Source: UBA5177 sp002413265
GTDB lineage: Bacteria > Chloroflexota > UBA5177
Length of the DNA: 32,657 bases
Direction: 5' to 3'
Assembly (NCBI GenBank): GCA_036752825.1
Contig: DAIORV010000012.1
Coordinates: forward strand, 1-32,657
This document shows positions 1 to 8,206 of the stretch, one piece after another. A program made the position numbers and the translations under genes. The notes under the pieces are model-generated. The model was not told the origin of the DNA. It saw only the letters and a list, made by a program, of their open reading frames with translations, and did no database searches. Numbering within the stretch: the first letter of the stretch is position 1; each line of letters begins with the position of its first letter.

Positions 1-1
1 C

Positions 2-862
2 TACTGGCTGAGTCAGCACAACGTCCATCGCGGGGGACAGCCCTGGTACTACTACACGCTGCTTTTCTCCCTGTACGAACAGCTGGTTCTGGTCTTTGCC
101 ATCGGCGGCATCATCTGGGCTTTCCGCCGGCCGACGATCTTCACCACGCTGCTCGTCTACTGGGCGATCCTGTCGTTCGGCATTTACTCCTGGGCAGGCG
201 AGAAGTTCTCCTGGCTCATGGTTCATCCGCTCTTTCCGATGACGCTGCTTGCCGCTATGTTCATCGTGAACGTTCTGCGAAGCGGAGCGGTGGCCAGAAC
301 TGCGGCCCTGGCCGCGCTGACCCTGCTTGGGCTTCTGGAGCTTCACTCCATGTACGAGGTCAATTTTGTCAACGGCGCCGATCCGGTCGAAATGATGGTC
401 TACGTGCAGAGCTCGCCGGATACTCCCAAAGTGGCTGCCAACATCTTGGCGATCTCGAACAAGCTAACCAACGGGCCGGACATGCAGCTCACGATCGACA
501 CGCAGGAAACCTGGCCCTTCGCCTGGTACCTGCGTGACATGCCGAACGTCGCCTATCCGTCCGCCAGCCAGCTGACTACCGGAACCTATCTCTCTAATCC
601 GGTCGTTCTGGTGGATGAAGGCGATAACGCTGCTGTCGCCTCCAAGCTCTCTCAGTCCTACACGGCGAGGCTGTACAAACTTCGCTGGTGGTTCCCGGAG
701 GACTACAAGACGTGGACCTGGAAAGAGTTCGGCCGGCGCCTAGCGTCACCGAACTACTGGAACACGTACTGGCAGTGGCTCATCGATCGCCGCCCGTTCG
801 GACCCAAAGCTTCGGTTAACTTTTACTATTACGTCAAGAAGGGCCTCGTGAGCCCCTTATAG
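2..862 (+). CDS. Agl23-like membrane glycosyltransferase, C-terminal part (5' truncated by window edge)
   Basis: The frame is open from the first bases of the window, so the gene starts upstream. The visible 286 residues cover several membrane helices followed by an extracytoplasmic C-terminal domain. They align by eye with the middle of the next protein: both have RGGQPW, a YSWAGEK segment, a WYLRD-PNV segment and a WFPEDYKTW motif. This matches the archaeal/Chloroflexota 'flippase activity-associated Agl23' group (TIGR03663-like, relatives of GT39/ArnT mannosyltransferases that use lipid-linked sugar donors). The catalytic N-terminal loop with the acidic DE motif lies outside the window. 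It ends without an NHL propeller, unlike its neighbour, from which it is separated by 17 bases, so the two are probably co-transcribed tandem paralogues. Family placement is fairly safe; the sugar and acceptor are unknown. Confidence 0.82.
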   Translation, partial: YWLSQHNVHRGGQPWYYYTLLFSLYEQLVLVFAIGGIIWAFRRPTIFTTLLVYWAILSFGIYSWAGEKFSWLMVHPLFPMTLLAAMFIVNVLRSGAVARTAALAALTLLGLLELHSMYEVNFVNGADPVEMMVYVQSSPDTPKVAANILAISNKLTNGPDMQLTIDTQETWPFAWYLRDMPNVAYPSASQLTTGTYLSNPVVLVDEGDNAAVASKLSQSYTARLYKLRWWFPEDYKTWTWKEFGRRLASPNYWNTYWQWLIDRRPFGPKASVNFYYYVKKGLVSPL

Positions 863-879
863 TGAGCCGGTAGAGGCGT

Positions 880-3672
880 ATGGCCAACGCAGTCCTCGCT
901 CCTCAACGTGAAGAGAGCACCTGGCTAGATCGGCCGCTCGTGCCGTCCTGGCAGCGGATCGTGGCGCTCACGGCACATTGGGAGCTCGTCGCGTACGCGG
1001 CCATCCTGGCCCTCGGCTTTGTTCTTCGCATCTGGGACCTCGGTACTCGGGCCTTGCACCACGACGAGAGCCTTCACGCGTACTATGCCTGGCAGTTTTT
1101 CCAGGGGCACGGCTACAGCTACAACCCTCTGATGCACGGGCCCTTCCAGTTCGAGGTCGTACCGCTTTTCTATCTGATATTCGGTGTCAGCGAGTTTTCG
1201 GCGCGGTTGCTGGCGGTATTGCTCGGCACTGCCATGCTCCCGCTTACGTATCTCCTTCGTCGCTACATCACCGTTCCGGGCGCGCTGATCGCTTCGGCTT
1301 GCCTGGCGATCTCGCCCGTCATGGTCTACTTCTCGCGGTTCATTCGCGACGACATCTATCTCGCCTGTTTCTCGCTGATCTGTTTCATATGCATCGTGCA
1401 TTACCTGGAGAAGCCACGACCGGCCCTGCTCTACGCCGGGGCCGCGGCCACGGCGCTCGCCATCGCCTCCATGGAGGCCGCGTATATCACGCTCTTCATT
1501 TTCGGGACGTTCATCCTCTTTGAGGGAGTCCGGGAGTGGATCGGAGATCGTACCGGTCCGGTCGTCGCCGCTATTCGAGCCACGTCTATCGATACCTGGC
1601 TCACGGCTCTTTCGATCTTTGTTGTTCTGCTGGTACTGATGTACTCGACCTTCTTCACGAATCCATACGGGATCTGGGACCCGAATCACTCCCTGTTCGG
1701 TGCTGATTCCGCCAAGCGCGTCGACATCCTGGGAGGGCTTACCTATTGGAAGGCTCAGCACGGGGTCGAACGCGGTGGACAGCCGTGGTTCTACTACCTG
1801 ATGACCCTGCCGCTATACGAGCAAATTGGACTGATCTTCGGCATGGCCGGCATGGTCTACGCGGCTTTCCGTCGCTCGCTGGCCCGCACCTTCCTCGTCT
1901 GGTGGGCTCTCATCGCCTTTGGTCTCTATTCGTGGGCCGGGGAGAAGATGCCGTGGCTGACGGTCCACATTGCGCTTCCTCTCATCCTGCTCGCGGGCTA
2001 CTTCGTCGGGGAGGTCCTCCTCTCCCATCGGCGTTGGGCGATCGGAGTCGTGAGTGCAATTTTCGCGCTGTTCTTCCTCGTCGAGGTTCATTCGACGTTC
2101 GCGCTGAACTTCATCGACCCCGCGAACCCCACCGAGCTGCTCATCTACGTGCAGACGTCGCAGGACGTCCCGACCGTTGCCAACGAGATCCATCAGCTTT
2201 CGGCTAGGAAGTTTGGTGGCACGAGCATGCCGGTAGGCGTGGACAGCTCGGACGTTGGTGGATGGCCGTTCACCTGGTACTTGCGAGATTTCCCCAACGT
2301 CACGTATACGACGACCTTCAATCAACCGGCCTGCGGAGGCAAACTCTGCCCGGTTCTGGTGATGCTCGGTCCCGAATTCGACCCGAACAGCGCTTACCTG
2401 CTCAAGCACTACGTCGTGACCAAATATCGCTGGAACTGGTGGTTCCCCGAGGACTACAAGACGTGGTTCCCGGCGCACTGGAACGCGCTTCTCGACGACC
2501 TACGAGGGAAGTCGACACCCGGAGAAAGCGCTCTGCCGACCAGCACCGACTGGCAGAACGTCTGGAACTGGTTTGTCTACAGAACACCTTTCGGTGAGCG
2601 CGGCGCGCGCCTGATGTACGTCCTCGAGCGGCGGGATCTGGTCCCCGGGTCGAAGTACTTCTCCACGACGGTCCCGGGCGAGGCCAACCCCGTGGCCGCA
2701 ACGTCGGGGCCTCAGTTGACGTCCAATATCGCGGCGTCGTTCGGGTCGCTCGGACCAGTTGCCTCGCACCTCAGTGGTCCTCGAGACGTGGCCGCTTCGC
2801 CGAATGGGAACTTGTATGTGGCCGACACCTTGAACCACCGCATCGTCGAGTACTCCCCAACCGGCTCGTTAATCAGGGCTTGGGGCAGCGCGGGTACTGG
2901 CCACGGCCAGTTCAATCAGCGTGACTCTCCGCTCGGCATCGCAATGGGGCCGGACGGCCTGGTGTATGTCGCCGATACCTGGAACCAGCGGATCGAGGTC
3001 TTCACCCAGAAGGGCAAGTTCGTTCGACAGTGGGGCGGCGGGCCGCTCGGCAGCCAGAACGGCCAGTTCTACGGTCCTCGGTCGCTCTCGATCTCCAAGA
3101 GCGGCAAGGTCTATGTGGCGGACACCGGCAACAAACGGATACAGGTGTTTAGCCGCACCGGTAAGTTCCTGTTTGCCTTCGGCGCAGCCGGCAGTCAGCC
3201 GGGCCAGCTCAATGAGCCGTCCAGCGTTGCCCTCGGGCCACAGGGTACGGTGTACGTCGCGGATTTCTGGAACCAACGCGTCCAGGCGTTTTCTTCGACC
3301 GGCACCTATCTGCGGTCCTGGCCGGTTGCCGATTGGGTGCCGCAGTCGTATGACGAGCCCTATATCGCGGTTTCACCGGCGAACGGCAACGTCTTCGTCA
3401 CGGACCCGGCCCAGCAAAAGGTCCTGGAGTTCACACCCTCAGGCACGCTCGTCGGCACCCTGGCAAGCTCGAAGTTCACCTTGCCGGTGGGCCTCACGGT
3501 CATGTCCGACGGAAAGCTGGTAGTCGACGATCCGACGGCCAATCTCGTGTCCGTCTTCAACCCGCCACGAGTAGTTGCCGGCACCAAAGGCAGCACGCAA
3601 GCCCCCACGAGTCAGGCGACCTCCAGGCCGGCGCATGCGAACCCGCAGGGCGCCAAAGCCAAGAAACCTTAA
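880..3672 (+). CDS. Agl23-like membrane glycosyltransferase fused to an NHL beta-propeller
   Basis: 930 residues. Residues 1-400 are polytopic membrane segments of the GT39/ArnT/Agl23 type. A first extracytoplasmic loop carries HHDES (60-64), the usual place of the catalytic acidic pair, and a later RDD is at 156-158. Residues about 400-620 form an extracytoplasmic region with the WFPEDYKTW motif shared with the upstream paralogue. Residues about 630-893 contain six NHL-type repeats with recurring VYVADT-N-RI-VF patterns, predicting a six-bladed propeller outside the membrane. The tail is Ala/Thr/Pro-rich and basic. The role is probably transfer of a sugar from a polyprenyl-phosphate donor to a surface protein or glycan, with the propeller binding substrate or partners; that last part is inference. 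The ATG follows GAGG at short spacing. The stop overlaps the miaA stop on the other strand by 4 bases. Confidence 0.85.
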   Translation: MANAVLAPQREESTWLDRPLVPSWQRIVALTAHWELVAYAAILALGFVLRIWDLGTRALHHDESLHAYYAWQFFQGHGYSYNPLMHGPFQFEVVPLFYLIFGVSEFSARLLAVLLGTAMLPLTYLLRRYITVPGALIASACLAISPVMVYFSRFIRDDIYLACFSLICFICIVHYLEKPRPALLYAGAAATALAIASMEAAYITLFIFGTFILFEGVREWIGDRTGPVVAAIRATSIDTWLTALSIFVVLLVLMYSTFFTNPYGIWDPNHSLFGADSAKRVDILGGLTYWKAQHGVERGGQPWFYYLMTLPLYEQIGLIFGMAGMVYAAFRRSLARTFLVWWALIAFGLYSWAGEKMPWLTVHIALPLILLAGYFVGEVLLSHRRWAIGVVSAIFALFFLVEVHSTFALNFIDPANPTELLIYVQTSQDVPTVANEIHQLSARKFGGTSMPVGVDSSDVGGWPFTWYLRDFPNVTYTTTFNQPACGGKLCPVLVMLGPEFDPNSAYLLKHYVVTKYRWNWWFPEDYKTWFPAHWNALLDDLRGKSTPGESALPTSTDWQNVWNWFVYRTPFGERGARLMYVLERRDLVPGSKYFSTTVPGEANPVAATSGPQLTSNIAASFGSLGPVASHLSGPRDVAASPNGNLYVADTLNHRIVEYSPTGSLIRAWGSAGTGHGQFNQRDSPLGIAMGPDGLVYVADTWNQRIEVFTQKGKFVRQWGGGPLGSQNGQFYGPRSLSISKSGKVYVADTGNKRIQVFSRTGKFLFAFGAAGSQPGQLNEPSSVALGPQGTVYVADFWNQRVQAFSSTGTYLRSWPVADWVPQSYDEPYIAVSPANGNVFVTDPAQQKVLEFTPSGTLVGTLASSKFTLPVGLTVMSDGKLVVDDPTANLVSVFNPPRVVAGTKGSTQAPTSQATSRPAHANPQGAKAKKP

Positions 3673-4628
3673 TCGTCAGACTTACTGGACTCGAACAACG
3701 GGTCCGGCGGCTCCTGTCGTAGGTATCCGTCGACCAAAGACAGCGCTCTATCCTGCTGGGAGCGCGCATCAAGCCACTGAATTCGGGGGTCGGCGTTGAA
3801 CCAGGTGTACTGCCGCCGGATATAGCGGCGCGTTGCCCCCTGATAGCCGGCAATGGCGGTCGGGAGGTCGCATCGACCGTCGATGAAGGCGATCATCTCG
3901 CGATAGCCGAAACCTGTCAGCGCAGGGCACTCACGCGGATAGCCCATGGAAAGCAGATTATGAGCTTCATCCAGGAGGCCGGCATCCACCTGGGCTCGAA
4001 CACGAATATCTGCAGCCGTATACATATCCGACCTCTCCATGGTGAGACCGAGAAAGAGCGCGGGTAGGGCGGCAGTCGGCAACGCGGTGGGGACCGGCGT
4101 CCCCAGCTGTTCGACTATCTCCAGGGCACGAACCAGACGCGGCAGGTTGTTGGGATGGATCCGAGCCGCCGAGACCGGGTCTCGACCTGCAAGCCGAGCG
4201 TGAAGGACTTCGGGCCCATGTGCAGCCGCTTCATCGCGGAGGCGTATCCGTAGCTCAGCGTTTGGGGAGACCCTCGGGATCGACATACCGTCCAGCAGCC
4301 CTCGGATGTAGAACCCTGTGCCCCCGACCACGAGGGCAAGCTTCCCCCGGTTCGCGATCGCCGCTAGTACTCGCGTGCCCTCCTCGGTGAAACGACGGGC
4401 CGAATAGGTGTCGTTCGGCTCGACCAGATCGATCATGTGGTGCTTGATCCGGGCCCGCTCTTCACCGCTCGGCTTTGCGGTTCCGATGTCCATGTACCGA
4501 TAGACCTGTCGCGAGTCGGCGCTGATTATCTCCGCGTCGAACTCCTCGGCAAGCGTCATTGCCAGGCGGCTCTTGCCCACGGCCGTCGGGCCGACCAGCA
4601 CGACTATGCGCGGCACCTGCAGGCTCAC
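3669..4628 (-). CDS. miaA: tRNA dimethylallyltransferase MiaA
   Basis: MiaA transfers a dimethylallyl group from DMAPP to N6 of A37 in tRNAs reading UNN codons. The 319 residues are normal for the family. Visible hallmarks are the P-loop GPTAVGKS at 13-20, the ADSRQVYRYMDIGTAKP segment that contacts A37, a KHHMIDLVEP segment and GGTGFYIRGLL. Near the C-terminus is a TRRYIRRQYTWF stretch typical of the tRNA-binding part. The start is GTG at 4628, overlapping the larC stop as GTGA, so it is probably translationally coupled to larC. The stop overlaps the end of the converging glycosyltransferase gene by 4 bases. Identification is secure. Confidence 0.97.
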   Translation of the reverse strand: MSLQVPRIVVLVGPTAVGKSRLAMTLAEEFDAEIISADSRQVYRYMDIGTAKPSGEERARIKHHMIDLVEPNDTYSARRFTEEGTRVLAAIANRGKLALVVGGTGFYIRGLLDGMSIPRVSPNAELRIRLRDEAAAHGPEVLHARLAGRDPVSAARIHPNNLPRLVRALEIVEQLGTPVPTALPTAALPALFLGLTMERSDMYTAADIRVRAQVDAGLLDEAHNLLSMGYPRECPALTGFGYREMIAFIDGRCDLPTAIAGYQGATRRYIRRQYTWFNADPRIQWLDARSQQDRALSLVDGYLRQEPPDPLFESSKSDD

Positions 4629-5389
4629 TGAAGTTCGTCCTCGGACAGCATCCCGATCTCAACCTTCACCACATTTGGCACGACCAGCTCCGCGTCTCCG
4701 GCTCCGTAACCTCGAAGAATGACCGAGATGTCCGGCCGCTCGAAATCGGCCAGAGTCGCCAGGATCGCCGCACCGGTCGGAGTTACCTGCTCTCCAGACT
4801 CGGCGTCACCCCGAGCCGGAACCGCGGCCATCCGCACTATTTCTGAGGTGATGGGGTGCGGCAGCGAGATGGGACCATGGGGCGTCATCAGCTCGCCAAC
4901 CCATAGCGGGAGCGGGGAACAGTAGAGACGCTCAATCTGCAGGTAGTGGAGCGCGAACGCGACACCCACCACATCGACGTACGTGTCAAGCACTTCACGT
5001 TCGTCAAACCGGACGAGATCGGGCGGCGTACTCAAGACAGCAGAGGTTGCAACCGCGAGACAGCGGAAAATGCGAGCAGCCGCCGAGACCACCGGGCCGG
5101 GAAGTCGCGAAACGGAAAGGCGAGCATCTACTTCCGCGAGCGTCGGACCTGTATCCGACCCAACGTGTGAGTGCTGTCGCCGGAGCGGTCCCGGAAGTCC
5201 GAACGCGAGTTTGGTGGCCGAAATTCCGGCTCGTTCGACACGGCGAGTGGAAATTTCACACCCCTCCAGACCGAGCAGGGCAAGAGCGTCGCGCAGCTGG
5301 TCAAGCGGAAGACCGGCGGCCAGAAAGGCCCCTAAGATCATGTCTCCGGCGGCGCCCCCAATGGTGTCGAGATATGCCACGCGTACCAA
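4625..5389 (-). CDS. larC: LarC-family nickel-pincer cofactor protein, LarC1 domain only
   Basis: LarC inserts nickel into the pincer cofactor of lactate racemase-type enzymes in a CTP-dependent reaction. The N-terminus (YLDTIGGAAGDMILGAF) and a TPTGAAILATL segment near the C-terminus are diagnostic of the LarC1 domain (DUF111). I place the start at a TTG (5389) eight bases after AGAGGAG (5404-5398); a TTG nine codons upstream would put this SD inside the gene. This gives 254 residues. Complete LarC is about 400 residues and has a C-terminal CTP-binding LarC2 domain. Here the stop is overlapped directly by miaA (GTGA), so no LarC2 follows, in frame or by frameshift. The usual His-rich linker is reduced to an RRQHSH segment. 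No larA, larB or larE is in the window. It may be a LarC1 paralogue with a different job. Confidence 0.85.
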   Translation of the reverse strand: MVRVAYLDTIGGAAGDMILGAFLAAGLPLDQLRDALALLGLEGCEISTRRVERAGISATKLAFGLPGPLRRQHSHVGSDTGPTLAEVDARLSVSRLPGPVVSAAARIFRCLAVATSAVLSTPPDLVRFDEREVLDTYVDVVGVAFALHYLQIERLYCSPLPLWVGELMTPHGPISLPHPITSEIVRMAAVPARGDAESGEQVTPTGAAILATLADFERPDISVILRGYGAGDAELVVPNVVKVEIGMLSEDELQ

Positions 5390-5444
5390 GCAAAAATCTC
5401 CTCTAAAACCGCGCAAACACAGGAAAAATGGCCACCCCGGGCCA

Positions 5445-5473
5445 TTGCCGAATCCTCGCCCCTATGCTAAACT
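5445..5473 (+). promoter_or_regulatory. Putative sigma-70 promoter of the secA operon (extended -10)
   Basis: TTGCCG (5445-5450), a 17-base spacer ending in TGC, and TAAACT (5468-5473) match the -35, extended -10 and -10 elements. The predicted transcription start is near 5480, which lies downstream of the TTG at 5474 and so favours the secA start at 5552. It sits in the divergent region between larC and secA. Confidence 0.6.
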
Positions 5474-5551
5474 TTGATGCACGTCGCCGTCCGGTTCGGC
5501 CGCCTGAGCCGATGGACGGCGATACGTACGTATTCGGAGCCCTGTCAAATC

Positions 5552-8206
5552 ATGAGCCTCTTTTCATGGTTGGGAAGCGACCCCAATCAGCGCTTGCTTA
5601 GCAAGCTTCAGCCGACCGTCGACGAGATCAATGAGCTCGAGCCGGAGTTCGAAAAAATGTCGGATTCCGAGCTTTGCGAGACCACGGTAGAGTTTCGCGA
5701 GCGCCTCGAGGAGGGCGAGAGCCTCGACGATCTTCTTCCCGAAGCGTTTGCCGCCGTTCGGGAAGCGGCCAAGCGCTCGCTGGGACAGCGCCACTACGAC
5801 GTTCAGCTCTTCGGGGGTATGGTCCTTCACCAGGGCAAGATAGCCGAGATGCGGACCGGCGAAGGCAAAACCCTTGTCGCGACCACCGCGCTCTATCTCA
5901 ATGGCCTGGCCGGCAAGGGCTGCCATCTGGTCACCGTCAACGACTATCTGGCTCGTCGAGACTGCGGCTGGATGGGCAATATTTTCAGCGCCCTCGGCAT
6001 GACGACGGCCGCGATTGCCGGTGACCTGTCGGTGCAATTCGACCTGGAATACGTGGATGAAACCGCCGGCGACCCGCGACTGCGACATCTGCGTCCTACG
6101 GATCGCCGGTCAGCCTATCATTGCGACATCACCTACGGAACCAATAGCGAGTTCGGGTTCGACTATCTGCGCGATAACCTCGCGCTCGACCTGGAAGACA
6201 CGGTGCAACGCGGGCACTACTACGCGATCGTCGACGAGGTAGACAACATCTTGATCGACGAAGCACGAACACCGCTGATCATCAGCGGCGAAGCCGAAGA
6301 GTCTTCCGAGATGTACAAACAGTTTGCCCAGGTGGCGCCAAGGCTGAATGCAGAAACCGACTATACGGTGGACACCAAAGCCCGCACGGTGTCTCTCAGC
6401 GACGACGGCATCGCCAAGATGGAAAAGCTCATGGGTATCCAGAACATCTACGACGAGAACAATTTCCAGCTCGTCAACTATCTGGAGCAGGCGGTTCGGG
6501 CGCACGTCCTCTATCAAAAGGACAAGGACTACGTGGTTCACGAGGGCGAGATCGTCATCGTGGACGAGTTCACGGGCCGCATGATGGCGGGCCGGCGCTG
6601 GAGCGACGGGCTTCATCAGGCAGTGGAAGCCAAAGAGCATCTCCAGATCCAGAAAGAGAATGTCACCCACGCCACAATCACGCTGCAGAACTACTTCCGC
6701 ATGTACGGGAAGCTGGCCGGCATGACCGGCACCGCGGAAACAGAAGCCGAGGAGTTTCATAAGATCTACCGGCTTGACGTGGTCGCTATCCCGACCAACC
6801 AGCCGATGGTCCGGGCAGACATGCCGGACCTCATCTACAGAGATGAAAAGGCCAAGCTCCGGGCCGTGGTTCAAGAAATCAAGGACCGGCATGAAGCCGG
6901 CCAGCCCGTGCTGATTGGCACGACGTCGATCGAGAAGAACGAAGAGCTCTCCCGACTTCTGGACCGCGGAGGTATCCCGCACAAGGTTCTCAACGCGAAG
7001 CAGCACGAGAAGGAAGCGAGCATCATTTCGGGAGCGGGGCAGCCGGGGGCCGTCACCGTAGCGACAAACATGGCAGGCCGAGGGGTCGATATCATCCTCG
7101 GCGACGGTGTGGAGAAGAACGGCGGGCTGGCCGTCATCGGCACCGAGCGACACGAGTCCCGGCGGATCGACAACCAGCTTCGGGGCCGCGCCGGCAGGCA
7201 AGGCGATCCCGGCTACTCGAGGTTCTACCTATCGCTGGAAGACGAGCTGATGCAGCGCTTCGTGGGTCCACGAGTGAAAGGAATCCTAGAGCGCTTCGGG
7301 ATGGACGGCGATGAGCCGCTCGAGCACCGGCTGGTGACTCGAACCATCGAACAGGCGCAGACCAAGGTCGAGGGCATGAACTTCGACTACCGAAAGCACC
7401 TCGTCGAATACGACGACGTGCTGGCTCAGCAGCGCAAGCTGGTGTATGAAGAGCGGCGTCAGATCCTCGAGGGCGAGGGCGTGCGTGACATGATGCTCAC
7501 CCTGATCGAGGACGAGATCGCGACGCTCGTGGATGAAAACTGTTCATCCGAGCACCAGGACGATTGGGACGCGATCAACCTGTACAACCAGCTCGGGACC
7601 ATCATGAAGGTTCCAAACGACGTGACCCCCGAGGCGGTGGTTCAACTCACTCAAGACGAGCTAAGTGACTGGTTGGTCGAAATCGCCGAGCAGGAGTACT
7701 CAGAACGTGAGCGCGTACTGGGTGAGGACGTGGTTCGGGCGTGGGAGCGTCGGGTTCTGCTGGTTACGCTGAGCGGGCTCTGGATCCACCACGTGGATGC
7801 CATGGACGAGCTCCGAGAAGCCGCCATGCTCGAGGCCTTCGGGCAGCAGGATCCTCTGGTTGCCTATCGACGCAAGGCGTTCGGCATGTTCGACGAATTC
7901 CGAGCTATCTTCCGGCGCAACGTCGTCTACCAGATCTATCACGTGCTCTACCAGCCACATGCAGCATTCATCCTGCAAGAAAACACGATGGCCGATGAGG
8001 CCACCGATGGCAATGGCGCGGCTCCAAGTGCGCAAGCCGCGGGCAACGGTTCCGGTCCGAATGCCGCCAAGACGGCACGCGCCGCCGCGCAGCATTCGAA
8101 GCGCGCCCGTCCCGCCAAGGTCGCCGCGGGCAAGATCGGCCGCAACGAGCCGTGCTACTGCGGCAGCGGAAAGAAATACAAATTCTGTCACGGGCGGAAC
8201 GTGTAG
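5552..8206 (+). CDS. secA: Preprotein translocase ATPase SecA
   Basis: SecA is the cytosolic motor ATPase that pushes unfolded preproteins through SecYEG. The ATG at 5552 gives MSLFSWLGSDPNQR, a family-typical N-terminus, and 884 residues. The open frame reaches back to a TTG at 5474, but the putative promoter start site lies after that. Motifs seen: MRTGEGKT (Walker A, 100-107), a TYGTNSEFGFDYLRDN segment, VDEVDNILIDEARTPLIISG (Walker B region), GRMMAGRRWSDGLHQAVEAK, TGTAETE, TNMAGRGVDI and QLRGRAGRQGDPG. The C-terminus is an Ala-rich linker plus a zinc-binding SEC-C motif (CYCGSGKKYKFCH), used in other bacteria for SecB or lipid binding. prfB follows immediately. Identification is secure. 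Confidence 0.98.
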   Translation: MSLFSWLGSDPNQRLLSKLQPTVDEINELEPEFEKMSDSELCETTVEFRERLEEGESLDDLLPEAFAAVREAAKRSLGQRHYDVQLFGGMVLHQGKIAEMRTGEGKTLVATTALYLNGLAGKGCHLVTVNDYLARRDCGWMGNIFSALGMTTAAIAGDLSVQFDLEYVDETAGDPRLRHLRPTDRRSAYHCDITYGTNSEFGFDYLRDNLALDLEDTVQRGHYYAIVDEVDNILIDEARTPLIISGEAEESSEMYKQFAQVAPRLNAETDYTVDTKARTVSLSDDGIAKMEKLMGIQNIYDENNFQLVNYLEQAVRAHVLYQKDKDYVVHEGEIVIVDEFTGRMMAGRRWSDGLHQAVEAKEHLQIQKENVTHATITLQNYFRMYGKLAGMTGTAETEAEEFHKIYRLDVVAIPTNQPMVRADMPDLIYRDEKAKLRAVVQEIKDRHEAGQPVLIGTTSIEKNEELSRLLDRGGIPHKVLNAKQHEKEASIISGAGQPGAVTVATNMAGRGVDIILGDGVEKNGGLAVIGTERHESRRIDNQLRGRAGRQGDPGYSRFYLSLEDELMQRFVGPRVKGILERFGMDGDEPLEHRLVTRTIEQAQTKVEGMNFDYRKHLVEYDDVLAQQRKLVYEERRQILEGEGVRDMMLTLIEDEIATLVDENCSSEHQDDWDAINLYNQLGTIMKVPNDVTPEAVVQLTQDELSDWLVEIAEQEYSERERVLGEDVVRAWERRVLLVTLSGLWIHHVDAMDELREAAMLEAFGQQDPLVAYRRKAFGMFDEFRAIFRRNVVYQIYHVLYQPHAAFILQENTMADEATDGNGAAPSAQAAGNGSGPNAAKTARAAAQHSKRARPAKVAAGKIGRNEPCYCGSGKKYKFCHGRNV

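Noticed and set aside
925..1761. 278-codon minus-strand open frame within the Agl23-NHL gene
   Set aside because: Composition is that of an antisense shadow; the plus frame shows conserved family motifs.
5474..5551. N-terminal extension of SecA from TTG 5474
   Set aside because: It lies at or before the predicted transcription start, and relatives begin at the MSLFSWLG position.
6110..7201. 363-codon minus-strand open frame inside secA
   Set aside because: Shadow of secA; no motif and no RBS.
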